64,000 bases of DNA from Methanobacteriota archaeon (GTDB taxonomy: Archaea; Thermoplasmatota; Thermoplasmata; Thermoplasmatales; ARK-15): assembly GCA_009758405.1 (NCBI GenBank), contig WSBC01000016.1, positions 290,760 to 354,759 of the forward strand, written 5' to 3'. Under the pieces are notes generated by a model, which had not been told where the DNA came from, did not search any database, and was given only the letters and a program-made list of their open reading frames with translations. Of this stretch, positions 25,321 to 34,656 are shown one piece after another; the first letter of the stretch is position 1; each line of letters begins with the position of its first letter. Made by a program: the position numbers and the translations under genes.

Positions 25321-27144
25321 ATGCGCATATTTCCATATAAATTTAGAGAAAATCAAAAGGATATGTATGATTTTATTAAGAATAATGTTGATTACTATTC
25401 TATATGTGTTCAGGCCCCCACAGGCTTTGGCAAGACTCCAATTACACTTTCTTCTATACTGGAAAAAGGTGGTAGAATACTCTGGGTAGTAAGGACAGGA
25501 ACAGAAACCGACAGACCTGTGGAGGAACTAAAAAGAATATATGAAAAAGGAAAAAGATACCTTGGAATAAGCTTCAGAGGTAAGAGGGACATGTGTCTCT
25601 TAATTAAAGAAAAGATTAATGAAACATCCTTGAACTATGAAGAAGTATCATTTTTTTGTGAAAAAAATATTAAAAATTGCATTTATAGAAAAAATCTAGA
25701 GAATTTTAATGATATTCCAAAAGAACCTATGATTTATTCAGAAATTCTTAAATTTTCAAAGGAAAATAAAATTTGTCCATATTATTATCAAAGAAAGATT
25801 GCACCCTATATGGACCTTATTTCAATCAATTATAATTATATTATAAATGAAAATATGCTTTGGAGCCTTAAAAAAATAATTGATCCTTCAAACACTTACC
25901 TTGTAGTAGACGAGGCACATAATCTTCAATTTATAGCCATGAACCTTAACAGCGATTCAATAAGTACAAATTCAATATCAAGAGCTATGGATGAAATAAA
26001 TATGCTTGAAGATTCAAGGGGTATTTATGAACCCTTAAATAGGCTTAATTTTAATCTCTCAAAGATTTCCTCAAGAAAAAAAGAATTGAAGATAGATTTT
26101 TACAAAGTTATTGAAGGTATAAAAGAAGAACATATACAAGATCTAATAGGTGCAGGTAATAAAATAAGATCAATTAGAATGAAGGAAGGAAAAAGACCCT
26201 TTTCCTATATATATCACATTGGTAATTTTTTAGATCAATCAGGTTCTCTGGCTGATGAAGACGGTATAGCATTCTTTATAAGAAAAGAGAAAAAGAACAT
26301 AATCTTTGAAAGATGGGATATGAGATCATCAGAAATCCTTGGGAAGGTTTGGAATAAATTTAAAAGTAATGTTTTCATATCAGGAACACTTGAACCCATT
26401 CAGGCATTTACAGATGTAATTGGTTTAGAAAATTACAAACATCTTGAAATTCCACATAACATTAATATTAATAATATTAGATCAATGATATTAAAAGGAG
26501 TTTCTACAAGAGGAGAAAAAATTAGTCCTGAAATGAGAAAAAAATACTCCATTGTTTTAAACACATTTTTGGAAAAATTTTCTGATGTCAACGTGGCAGT
26601 TTTTTCAGCAAGCTATAGGATCCAACAAACTTTAATAGATTTGATTGACAGGGATTTTTGGTCTAGGTTATTTATAGAAAGAGAGGGCATGGCGGGGGAT
26701 GAGTCAAGGAAAATACTTGATAAGTTTAAAGAATCAGCATATGGAGATAAGAAGGGAATACTTCTTGCAACAGCATTTGGGAGGTTTGCCGAAGGAGCTG
26801 ACTTTCCTGGAAAGGAACTTGAAGCCGTTTTATTGGTGGGTATCCCATTTGAAAAAATGAGTATTAAAATAAAAACATATATTGATTATTATTCCAAAAA
26901 ATTTGGAGAAAACAAAGGAAGATATTATGCATACACAGTACCGGCATTAAGAAGGGCCTCTCAGGCACTGGGCAGAGTAATTAGATCTCATGAGGACAAG
27001 GGAATATTTATACTTGCAGATTCTAGATATACAAGAAATGATTATTTTCAACTTTTACCTGACTTTATTAAAAGAACATCAATTAATGTGGAATACGAAG
27101 ATTTTGAAAAAAAATTGAATGAATTCAGGGAAATATTAATGTGA
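25321..27144 (+). CDS. XPD/Rad3-family DNA helicase
   Basis: 607-residue superfamily 2 helicase with an iron-sulfur domain, for repair of bulky lesions. Walker A is QAPTGFGKT (31-39). Four Cys that would hold the 4Fe-4S cluster are C92, C113, C120 and C152. DEAH is at 197-200. Later motifs are ISGTLEP, GRFAEGADFPG and QALGRVIRS. An open frame continues upstream through the tRNA, so I take the ATG at 25321 (MRIFPYKFRENQ), which fits family N termini; ATG 25285 is possible. The length is close to other archaeal XPD proteins. Confidence 0.9.
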   Translation: MRIFPYKFRENQKDMYDFIKNNVDYYSICVQAPTGFGKTPITLSSILEKGGRILWVVRTGTETDRPVEELKRIYEKGKRYLGISFRGKRDMCLLIKEKINETSLNYEEVSFFCEKNIKNCIYRKNLENFNDIPKEPMIYSEILKFSKENKICPYYYQRKIAPYMDLISINYNYIINENMLWSLKKIIDPSNTYLVVDEAHNLQFIAMNLNSDSISTNSISRAMDEINMLEDSRGIYEPLNRLNFNLSKISSRKKELKIDFYKVIEGIKEEHIQDLIGAGNKIRSIRMKEGKRPFSYIYHIGNFLDQSGSLADEDGIAFFIRKEKKNIIFERWDMRSSEILGKVWNKFKSNVFISGTLEPIQAFTDVIGLENYKHLEIPHNININNIRSMILKGVSTRGEKISPEMRKKYSIVLNTFLEKFSDVNVAVFSASYRIQQTLIDLIDRDFWSRLFIEREGMAGDESRKILDKFKESAYGDKKGILLATAFGRFAEGADFPGKELEAVLLVGIPFEKMSIKIKTYIDYYSKKFGENKGRYYAYTVPALRRASQALGRVIRSHEDKGIFILADSRYTRNDYFQLLPDFIKRTSINVEYEDFEKKLNEFREILM

Positions 27145-28260
27145 AAATCTTTTTTTAATTATAACCTGATATAAGAGCCATAAATATGCTGAAAGCACTG
27201 CAATGGAGACAATGAATGAAGAAATAACCCAAAAATCTGTTATATTTATTATATTATTAATAAATTGCGATAAATATATACCCTTGTCACCAGTGATTAT
27301 AAAATATGGGTACCTGGAATAATCATTAATGAACTCACCGAAGGGTATTCCAATCAATGAAATTATTGCGAGAGAAATTGATATCAAATGAGATTTTTTA
27401 CCCCTGAAATGAATGAATATTAATGAAATTAGAAGAATCCACATTATTAATATTATCGAGATAAAAATTAAAAATAGAGGATAAAGATTATTTTCTGCAG
27501 GATTTAATGAAAATGGACCGAATAGAACTGAAGCTATGTATGGGGAATATTTAGTAAGTTCAAATGCATATATAAACCCAAGAAAAGATTCAATAAATAT
27601 TGATGGTAGTGCAATATAAGAAAGAATATACATCATAGAACCATATCTTTCCTGATTAGTTTTGTAATAAAGATATCCATATATACCCAGGAGTAAGGAA
27701 GATACCATTGTAATTGCACCAAAAATTCTATGGAGTGTAAAGGTGGGATAAAGAGGATTTAAGAAGACTGCAAAGAGATTACCTCCAAGCTGATTTATTC
27801 CAACAGGATCATTTATAAATGCAAAGATCATATTAAATCCAAGAGGAACCATTATGGTACCAATGCACATTATAATACCAATAAAAAGATGCAATTTATT
27901 ACTTACCTTACCCCAAGTATACCAGTAAATGCCTATGGAGGGAAGTGCTATGAGTATACCCGCAATTGAAATAGTAATTGGAATGAATAGAATAGTTGTG
28001 GCATAGAAGGTGAGTAAAGGCCAAAAACCACCAAGGAATACAGTCAACCAAGTGGCCCAAACCCCTGCAAAAAGATCTGTTATCACCATAAACTTGAATA
28101 TTGAAATCTGGTTTCTTTTAAGTTCATCATCATTCCTTTTTATCTGTATGTATTCAAGTATTGGTATTATTATGGAGATACCAAGAATCAAATTAACAAG
28201 GAAAAGATGGGCAATAGTGGCATAACCTAGCAAAATAAATGCATTGAAAACATTGTTCAT
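27136..28260 (-). CDS. Cytochrome bd-type oxidase second subunit, CydA'-like
   Basis: 374 residues with about nine membrane segments. It starts four bases inside the end of cydA and must be its partner. It does not read like bacterial CydB. Its first helix TIAHLFLVNLILGISIIIPILEYIQ places a His as in CydA, FNMIFAFINDPVG resembles a CydA loop, and FTLHRIFGAIT puts a second His where CydA has one. This fits the archaeal CydAA' arrangement in which two CydA paralogues pair. It overlaps the 3' end of the XPD helicase gene by nine bases. Confidence 0.75.
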   Translation of the reverse strand: MNNVFNAFILLGYATIAHLFLVNLILGISIIIPILEYIQIKRNDDELKRNQISIFKFMVITDLFAGVWATWLTVFLGGFWPLLTFYATTILFIPITISIAGILIALPSIGIYWYTWGKVSNKLHLFIGIIMCIGTIMVPLGFNMIFAFINDPVGINQLGGNLFAVFLNPLYPTFTLHRIFGAITMVSSLLLGIYGYLYYKTNQERYGSMMYILSYIALPSIFIESFLGFIYAFELTKYSPYIASVLFGPFSLNPAENNLYPLFLIFISIILIMWILLISLIFIHFRGKKSHLISISLAIISLIGIPFGEFINDYSRYPYFIITGDKGIYLSQFINNIINITDFWVISSFIVSIAVLSAYLWLLYQVIIKKRFSH

Positions 28261-29771
28261 TTTTTATACCCCCTGAACCTCATTATATAAATTATAGAAA
28301 AAGAACCCAGTACTAATATAGATAATTCCAATGCAATAATTAATATCGAAAAAGTTGGAGTAATGGTATTTGGAGTAATTACTTGCCAATACTGTATCAA
28401 TCCATAAATTACCCAAGGATGCCTTCCAGCCTCTCTCACTGCCCATCCTGAAGAGGCAGCAATTAATCCTAAAAATGGAGCAATAAAGGATGAATAAACA
28501 ACAAATTTATCCAGGGAAATCCTGAATATTTTTTTAAATAAAGTTTGCAATTTTTCAGAATAAATAGCAAAATAAAATATAGAAAAAATGAAGAGTATTA
28601 TCCCCGAAATTACCATAGACCAGTATACATAATATCCCCAAGTGGCAAAGGATTGAGCAGCAAGAACGCTCTGGACTACAGCGTTAGGATCAACGGACCT
28701 TGAGGCTAATGCGAGATAATAATCAAATCCTGGAAAGTTATAATTTGGATTACCATAAAGAAGTATACCCATTATTGGATCCCTGCCGCCAGAATTCCCA
28801 AGACCCTCAAAGGCTATGAATTTAAGTACATTATATTGATAAACAATACGGCCCATAAAATCTCCAGAAAAAGCCATTAATATAGAGGCTACAGCACCCG
28901 TACCATAACTCACTTTGAGAAGTTTGAATCTATAATTCCTTTCACTGATCCTTTTTATATAATCGTATGCTATAAAAGCACTTGCCTCAAATGATGCTAT
29001 TATTATAGTTGCAAGAACTGTATGTATAAAGGTGGCGAAAAGGTCCGGATTTAAAAGTGGAATCATTGGATTATAAAATATTATTCCTACATTATTTTCT
29101 AATGAATATTTTATTAATGCTATTGTACCATTGTTTTGAAGCATAACGTAAAGATTATCCAGTGCTGCTTGATTTACAGAGTTAGGACCCAATGCTGGCA
29201 TCCATGGAAGTATTTTGCTTACAAGATCACCTGTACCCCAAGGGACATTCATAAAGGAATTTGCTGCAAGTATTAGATATGCAGATATATTTGAAGCAAT
29301 TAGAAGTACAAGACCTGATAAGAAATGGAACCATGAGGGCTTATTTATATCCCAGGTGAATAGATATATTACAACAAAAACCACCTCCACCATAAATGCA
29401 AAAAGTTCTAGTGTAAGTGGTGCAAAAAAGAAAGATCCTATTGCAACAAGCGTGCCTGACCATACCTGTACTAATCCAAATTCAACCAATGTTCCTGTAG
29501 CAGCCCCTATGGCAAATGAGATGCCCCATACGGTACTAAGCTTTTTTGCTGCATTAAGATATTCGAGATCCCTCTTCCTAATTCCAAGAAACTCATAGGC
29601 CAGCACAAGGTATGGAAGACCCACTGCCATTAAAAGGAAGAAACCATGCACATATATTCCCAGGATGGTCATCGGCTCTGCTGCATTAGCATTAGAAATT
29701 AGGTTATTTTCACCAATTGATAATGATGATAAGGATAAAAATGAAAGAAGCACTAAACCCCAAGCCTTCAT
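28257..29771 (-). CDS. cydA: Cytochrome bd-type oxidase subunit I
   Basis: 504-residue membrane subunit of a terminal oxidase that reduces oxygen to water. The quinol and heme region is recognisable as GWAVREAGRHPWVIYG near residue 440. Heme ligands are probably His in IYVHGFFLLMAVGLP, His in FATFIHTVLATII, and Met in YVYWSMVISG. The first 33 residues form a hydrophobic stretch ending ANAAEP that looks like a cleavable signal peptide, unusual because CydA normally begins directly with its first helix. Cotranscribed with the CydA'-like subunit. Confidence 0.9.
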   Translation of the reverse strand: MKAWGLVLLSFLSLSSLSIGENNLISNANAAEPMTILGIYVHGFFLLMAVGLPYLVLAYEFLGIRKRDLEYLNAAKKLSTVWGISFAIGAATGTLVEFGLVQVWSGTLVAIGSFFFAPLTLELFAFMVEVVFVVIYLFTWDINKPSWFHFLSGLVLLIASNISAYLILAANSFMNVPWGTGDLVSKILPWMPALGPNSVNQAALDNLYVMLQNNGTIALIKYSLENNVGIIFYNPMIPLLNPDLFATFIHTVLATIIIASFEASAFIAYDYIKRISERNYRFKLLKVSYGTGAVASILMAFSGDFMGRIVYQYNVLKFIAFEGLGNSGGRDPIMGILLYGNPNYNFPGFDYYLALASRSVDPNAVVQSVLAAQSFATWGYYVYWSMVISGIILFIFSIFYFAIYSEKLQTLFKKIFRISLDKFVVYSSFIAPFLGLIAASSGWAVREAGRHPWVIYGLIQYWQVITPNTITPTFSILIIALELSILVLGSFSIIYIMRFRGYKK

Positions 29772-29802
29772 AAATAAAAAAATGTAAAGGTATTATAAAA
29801 AT

Positions 29803-30003
29803 TTAACCACCTGAAAATACTTGCATTAGATCTACATTAATATTATCCTCTATTTCTTTATCTTCTGGAACAGGTTTTCCATCAATAAATGCTATATAGG
29901 CATCAGGGTTTAAGCCCAGCACCCTCATTATATCGAAAATTGTTTTTACATTCTCAATTTCAAATACTTTTCTTTCAGGATTCAATATTGTTACCCTAAT
30001 CAT
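29803..30003 (-). CDS. MoaD/ThiS-like ubiquitin-fold protein ending in Gly-Gly
   Basis: 66 residues, beta-grasp pattern: VTILNPERKVFEIENVKT, then a helix TIFDIMRVLGLN, then YIAFIDGKPVPEDKEIED, and a C terminus VFSGG. The terminal di-glycine is the adenylation site of sulfur carriers and of archaeal SAMP modifiers. It may carry sulfur to molybdopterin or tRNA, or be conjugated to proteins. No E1-like gene lies beside it. It lies between cydA and the DUF58 cluster on the same strand. Confidence 0.85.
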   Translation of the reverse strand: MIRVTILNPERKVFEIENVKTIFDIMRVLGLNPDAYIAFIDGKPVPEDKEIEDNINVDLMQVFSGG

Positions 30004-30034
30004 ATGTTTATAAATTAAGATAATAATAAAAAGA

Positions 30035-30529
30035 TTATCTTTCAGTTGACTCCATCAGAAAATATGTTGATAAGACTATTATAATTATCATAATTGTTAA
30101 TGTAATAATATCCCTTTCAATAATTACTAAACTTGAAAGGGCAATTATGAATAAGAATGAAATCAGAATTGAAAATGCAGAATAAATTAATATATTTTTT
30201 AAAGAACCTTTACTCACATCAGTTTCCCAAGAAAAGACTATGAATATCAATGTAAGAAATAATATTGGAAAATAAATGGAAAGGGTATATAGGCTGAATG
30301 GATCCATTCCAAAGCTGGAGGTAATAACAGAGCCAACTAGGGCTATTGAAGATATGTAAAGAAAAAGAGAATCTCTACTTAATGAATGTAAAATAAAGAA
30401 AAAGATTGAGATTGAAAAAATAATAATAACATCAGGGATAATTCTTGGTAGAGAGAAAATAATTTCTAAAACTAGAATTACTGGGATTATTAACCACCTA
30501 AAATACCAGGTCTTTTTCAGAATTTCCAT
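30035..30529 (-). CDS. Membrane protein downstream of DUF58 gene
   Basis: 164 residues, almost entirely hydrophobic with five or six predicted membrane segments and a short soluble tail ESTER. It has no catalytic motif. It overlaps the end of the DUF58 gene by 13 bases, so it belongs to that operon and probably works with the MoxR-DUF58 membrane system. I do not recognise a named family. Confidence 0.7.
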   Translation of the reverse strand: MEILKKTWYFRWLIIPVILVLEIIFSLPRIIPDVIIIFSISIFFFILHSLSRDSLFLYISSIALVGSVITSSFGMDPFSLYTLSIYFPILFLTLIFIVFSWETDVSKGSLKNILIYSAFSILISFLFIIALSSLVIIERDIITLTIMIIIIVLSTYFLMESTER

Positions 30530-31758
30530 GGTTTCAAGGCCTCCATAGATTTTGTTAAGGGCGTATCAACATTCCATTCAATTACATCTGCATATTTTGA
30601 AATAATCCTCACCTTTATTCTTCTTTCAAATGAGAGAATTTTTTGAACTGTTTCCATCTTGGATGATTCATAGTATGGCACAATCACCTCCAAATCATAT
30701 TTTTTAAGAATCAATTCATACACAATGTCATTTATGCTATCATCAAATAAAGAGCTTATTATTATCACTTTGGAATTCGGTGGGAAAAACCTGGTGATTA
30801 TTTTTTTTCCATATTCTAATGGTATGAAGCTTAAGGATTTTGTTTCAACAGTAAGTAAAGCCTCAACTATCTTTAAATACTGCTTTTTTCCATAACCGGG
30901 ATAAATCCAATCTATTGTATTCTTCAGTACTATTAGACCAAGTCTATTTCTGGATGAAAGAATCGCATTGGAAATTGTTAAAGCAGCCTTTACAGAATTT
31001 TCAACAATTTCTTTATAGTCATAATCGGATTTCTGATATCTCCTTACATCTAAAAGAATAACGGTATTTCCAGACTTTTCTGTTAAAAATTGGTTTACCA
31101 TTAGTTTATCTGCAAAGGCACTTCTTTTCCAGTTAATCTCCCTTTTGTCATCACCGTAATTAAATTCCCTGATGGAATGAAAATCTGTGCCAGTTCCAAT
31201 AAACCTTGAGGGTATTTCACCTATAATAGCCCTTGTTTTTCTCGCCCTGATGGTAAATTTTCTTAGGCTTTCCATCTCCGGAAATATCCTTAATATCTCA
31301 GAATCCTTTATAGTAAAGGAACCCTTGAAAAGGTATGATGGATCGGAGAATTTTACAATAATCTCAGAATAGTCATATTTTCCAAACTTCTCGAATTTTA
31401 TGGATTTCTTTATTTCCACTTTTTCTTTATTCTTTAAATAAAAACTCTCCTTAATATCCCTGTTTATTATTGTAACATTTCCCTCAAATCCTTGAGAAAT
31501 TACCGTTAATGTATATTCTATGTTGCCACCCATTATGGCTATTTTATTATCAAACCTTCTTTCCACACTTATTTTACCATTTTTAAACATTATTGATCCT
31601 AAGACAAAAAATAATACGAAGGGTATAGAAAAGAATATTGCCTGAGGAATTCTTAGCATGGCTCCAAGGGATGTAAATATGACAAATATTAAAAACAGAG
31701 AAAAACCGTTTTTTGTCAATTTAATATTCCATTCCTTGTCCTTCATAAAATCTACCAT
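30517..31758 (-). CDS. DUF58-domain membrane protein
   Basis: 413 residues. Two membrane helices at about 18-36 and 38-54 are followed by a beta-rich domain. The DUF58 core is GTGTDFHSIREFNYGDDKR, then EINWKRSAFADKL and a VWA-like segment TVILLDVRR with potential metal-binding residues. DUF58 proteins are regularly encoded with MoxR ATPases and are thought to be matured or activated by them. The ATG at 31758 has a TATA-like tract upstream; ATG 31746 is an alternative. Confidence 0.88.
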   Translation of the reverse strand: MVDFMKDKEWNIKLTKNGFSLFLIFVIFTSLGAMLRIPQAIFFSIPFVLFFVLGSIMFKNGKISVERRFDNKIAIMGGNIEYTLTVISQGFEGNVTIINRDIKESFYLKNKEKVEIKKSIKFEKFGKYDYSEIIVKFSDPSYLFKGSFTIKDSEILRIFPEMESLRKFTIRARKTRAIIGEIPSRFIGTGTDFHSIREFNYGDDKREINWKRSAFADKLMVNQFLTEKSGNTVILLDVRRYQKSDYDYKEIVENSVKAALTISNAILSSRNRLGLIVLKNTIDWIYPGYGKKQYLKIVEALLTVETKSLSFIPLEYGKKIITRFFPPNSKVIIISSLFDDSINDIVYELILKKYDLEVIVPYYESSKMETVQKILSFERRIKVRIISKYADVIEWNVDTPLTKSMEALKPWKF

Positions 31759-31818
31759 ATTAAATCTGGATCTATTTGATTAGTTTTTAATTTTATTTCT
31801 GTTAAAACTTTTAACATA

Positions 31819-32766
31819 TTATATCTTCGGGACAGGTGTTGATGTTAAAATTTTCTCAATAATATCCTCTGGCTTTACACCCCTTATCCATGGCTCTGGC
31901 TTCAAAATTAATCTATGTGATAATGCCATATTTGCAACACCCTTCACATCATCCGGTATTACAAAATCCCTGCCATTAGCCAAAGCCATTGCCCTTGAAA
32001 GCTTGAAGATTGAAAGTGTCCCCCTAGGACTGGATCCCACCTCCACCTGTTCGTTTTTCCTTGTTCTTGTTACAATTTCAACAATATAGTCTTCAATTGA
32101 ACTGTCCACATGTATATTCTCTGCCTTTTCCTGCATTTCAAGGAGTTTCTCCTTAGTTATTACATTGTTTACAATTATGTAGTCAGAATTTACCTTTTTT
32201 CTGTTTTCAAGCATAGAAATTTCTGCATCTTTACTAGGATATCCCACAGATATCTTAACCAGAAATCTATCCAGCTGTGCCTCAGGAAGAGGATAAGTCC
32301 CCTCAAATTCTATAGGATTTTGTGTTGCAATAACTATGAAGGGCATCTCAAGCTTTTTTGTTTCCCCCTCTAGTGTAACTTGATATTCTTGCATTGCCTC
32401 TAGCAAAGCGGACTGCGTCTTTGGTGGGGCCCTGTTTATCTCATCTGCTAGTAGAATATTGGTAAATATAGGTCCTGGAAGGAATTTGAAATCCATTTTA
32501 TCTCTATTGAAAACAAAGGTACCAAGTATATCCATTGGTAAAAGGTCTGGGGTAAACTGTATCCTTTTAAAATCACATCCAAGCGCATTACTAAAGGATC
32601 TCGCTATGAGTGTTTTTGCAAGGCCAGGATAGTCCTCAATCAATATATGTCCCTTTGCAATTATTGTAACCATCATCTTTTTTAGAACATCATCTTTGCC
32701 TATTACAGCCCTTTTCACTTCACCAATCACTCCCTCTATTAAAACCCTATATTCATCAAGATCCAT
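31819..32766 (-). CDS. MoxR-family AAA+ ATPase
   Basis: 315-residue chaperone-like ATPase. The Walker A segment is EDYPGLAKTLIARS (near 45), followed by PMDILGTFVFNR, Walker B LADEINRAPPKTQSALLEAM, sensor 1 IATQNPIEFEGTYPLPEAQ and the arginine-finger region DRF. C-terminal GSSPRGTLSIFKLSRAMA is the MoxR lid. The ATG at 32766 follows AGGTGG; an ATG at 32775 is less likely. It lies one base after the stop of the upstream membrane protein and is part of the four- or five-gene cluster. Confidence 0.93.
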   Translation of the reverse strand: MDLDEYRVLIEGVIGEVKRAVIGKDDVLKKMMVTIIAKGHILIEDYPGLAKTLIARSFSNALGCDFKRIQFTPDLLPMDILGTFVFNRDKMDFKFLPGPIFTNILLADEINRAPPKTQSALLEAMQEYQVTLEGETKKLEMPFIVIATQNPIEFEGTYPLPEAQLDRFLVKISVGYPSKDAEISMLENRKKVNSDYIIVNNVITKEKLLEMQEKAENIHVDSSIEDYIVEIVTRTRKNEQVEVGSSPRGTLSIFKLSRAMALANGRDFVIPDDVKGVANMALSHRLILKPEPWIRGVKPEDIIEKILTSTPVPKI

Positions 32767-32767
32767 C

Positions 32768-33265
32768 TTAACCACCTAGTGCGTCTATTACGGTATTTAT
32801 TTCTTTTTCAAACTCCTCTTTACTTATAGAGAGCTCTAATGAATTTCTCCTTTTAAGGAATTTAACCAGAACTTCTAAGGCATCTTTCTCCATATCAATC
32901 TCTCCTTTTTCAAGTGAATCTATAATCTCACCAATATTTTTTCCTGTTCTATCTCTTATCTCATAGGTTGCTATTCTAAATATCCTTTCTTCAATCAATC
33001 TCTGTGCCACAGCATTTCCATTTAGGGCCTCTTCAAATTTCTTGTCAAGCCATTCCTGTTCTCCCTCATAATTCCTTATCAATTCTACATTTTCCTGTTC
33101 TTGGAATGATTCGACATAAAATGGATATACAACTATTAAAAGAATAAGCATAAAAATAAATGAAATAAAGAAATAGAGTGTACTCCCACTGAAAACCGAA
33201 AATATTGCTAATACAAATATAAGGGGTAGAGCATATTTAAGCGCCACAAATGGAAAATTTTTCAT
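32768..33265 (-). CDS. Two-helix membrane protein in MoxR cluster
   Basis: 165 residues. Two membrane segments at about 10-28 and 31-48 are followed by a soluble charged helical domain (EQEWLDKKFEEALNG onward). I do not recognise a family. It overlaps the DUF4129-type gene by four bases and ends one base before moxR, so translation of the three is coupled. Probably part of the same membrane complex. Confidence 0.75.
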   Translation of the reverse strand: MKNFPFVALKYALPLIFVLAIFSVFSGSTLYFFISFIFMLILLIVVYPFYVESFQEQENVELIRNYEGEQEWLDKKFEEALNGNAVAQRLIEERIFRIATYEIRDRTGKNIGEIIDSLEKGEIDMEKDALEVLVKFLKRRNSLELSISKEEFEKEINTVIDALGG

Positions 33266-34071
33266 TTTAAATCACCTAAATCTTTTTTAATTTTCTCAAG
33301 CGCTTCAATTGCCATTTTTCTGTGGGATTCATTCAATGGGTGTAAGCTATATCTTGCCTCTTCAAAAAGATTAACAATTGTTTCAAAGGGTTTACTTTCT
33401 ATCTTTATTTTATTGATTGATATATTTTCAAATTCTCTTGGGGTTAAGTAATTTTCTTCAATTATACCATGTTTTTTAAGGGTATTGCTAAGATCATAGT
33501 AAACCTTCATTATTGCCCCCCTTATATCATCGCTGAACCTCAGCTCTAATATCATTTTTCCAATGGATTGGTCTAAATCCACCTTCTCATCATTTTTTAT
33601 ATTTACGGGTATAAATTTAACTCCAATGTAAACGAAAATTAAAATTAATACTAAAAGAAGAACTATAATAGGAATTGATCCCACTAATGAGCTTGCAGAA
33701 AAATTAATTGGTTGTGAATTTTTTGAATAGTTGAAAGATATCAAATAAGAAATTATAAAGGCAAATCCAATTACTAAAAATACCCCTAAAATTGAGAGGG
33801 AGATATTAATAATTGTAGAAATTGATTTTTTGAAATAGAAAATAAGTGCTAAAATTGAAGATATAATCCAAATAATTAAAATGGCCTTCAATATAAATAT
33901 ATAATTGATATTACTATTTGTGGGTAAATTAATTTCTGTAACATTCATACTATTTGTTGATCCAGGTATTGATCTTTCAGGGCCAGAATATATATCCTGA
34001 ACTATAAACGCTAGACTAATAGAGGCCCAGATTAATATGATAGAAAAAAATATCACCCTAATCTTATTCAC
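33262..34071 (-). CDS. DUF4129-type membrane protein
   Basis: About 269 residues with four membrane segments (about 6-25, 56-75, 84-108 and 130-155) and a C-terminal soluble domain with the DUF4129 marks KKHGIIEENYLTPREF and EARYSLHPL. Such proteins are usual neighbours of MoxR and DUF58. The frame stays open to a TTG at 34113. I prefer GTG at 34071, because a TATA-like TTTTATATTTAAAC lies about 25 bases upstream and the N terminus then begins NKIRVIFFS just before the first helix. Confidence 0.78.
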   Translation of the reverse strand: MNKIRVIFFSIILIWASISLAFIVQDIYSGPERSIPGSTNSMNVTEINLPTNSNINYIFILKAILIIWIISSILALIFYFKKSISTIINISLSILGVFLVIGFAFIISYLISFNYSKNSQPINFSASSLVGSIPIIVLLLVLILIFVYIGVKFIPVNIKNDEKVDLDQSIGKMILELRFSDDIRGAIMKVYYDLSNTLKKHGIIEENYLTPREFENISINKIKIESKPFETIVNLFEEARYSLHPLNESHRKMAIEALEKIKKDLGDLK

Positions 34072-34086
34072 ATCAATAATTATTAT

Positions 34087-34125
34087 GTTTAAATATAAAA
34101 AAATATTGCACAAATTTTTATAAAC
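34087..34125. promoter_or_regulatory. Divergent promoter pair, DUF4129-MoxR operon and AK6 gene
   Basis: On the minus strand TTTTATATTTAAAC (34087-34100) is about 25 bases from GTG 34071. On the plus strand TTTTTATAAAC (34115-34125) is about 25 bases from ATG 34147. Both fit leaderless transcription away from a shared 75-base gap. Confidence 0.5.
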
Positions 34126-34146
34126 ATAATATATTTACATTTTATA

Positions 34147-34656
34147 ATGAGGATATGCATTACTGGGACTCCAGGTACAGGAAAAACATCTGTGGCCAGA
34201 TTAATTCCCATGGAACAAATAGAACTAAATGATTTTGCAAGAAAGAATGATTGTATAAGTGGATATGATACAAAAAGAAATGTGGATATTGTAGATATTG
34301 ATTGTTTAAAGAAAAAAATTAAAAAAAGAAATAATATCCTTCTAGTGGGACATTATTCACACTTTTTAGAATGTGATATTGTGATTGTTTTAAGGACAAA
34401 CCCTGAAATACTTGAAAGTAGGCTAAGGAAAAGAGGTTATGATGAGAATAAAATAATGGAGAATGTTGAGGCTGAGGCCCTGGGACTGATTACACAGGAG
34501 GCAATGGATCTTTATAAGGATGTATATGAAATTGATACAACTAACATTAAGGAAGAGGATGTGGCAAATATTATCTTGAAAATAATTAAAGGTGATGGAG
34601 AGGAATTCAGGGCGGGAAAAATAGACTATTTGGAGTGGATATTGAGATGGTACTAG
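34147..34656 (+). CDS. AK6/Fap7-type adenylate kinase-like NTPase
   Basis: 169 residues with the P-loop GTPGTGKTSVARL (7-19). VVGHYSH-like LLVGHYSHFL and VIVLRTNPEILESRLRKRGY are typical of the AK6 family, in which the latter is the LID segment; NVEAEAL and EIDTT follow. Homologues act in 18S/16S rRNA maturation as well as phosphorylating AMP. It overlaps the start of the CDP-alcohol phosphotransferase gene by ten bases. Leaderless start. Confidence 0.9.
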   Translation: MRICITGTPGTGKTSVARLIPMEQIELNDFARKNDCISGYDTKRNVDIVDIDCLKKKIKKRNNILLVGHYSHFLECDIVIVLRTNPEILESRLRKRGYDENKIMENVEAEALGLITQEAMDLYKDVYEIDTTNIKEEDVANIILKIIKGDGEEFRAGKIDYLEWILRWY

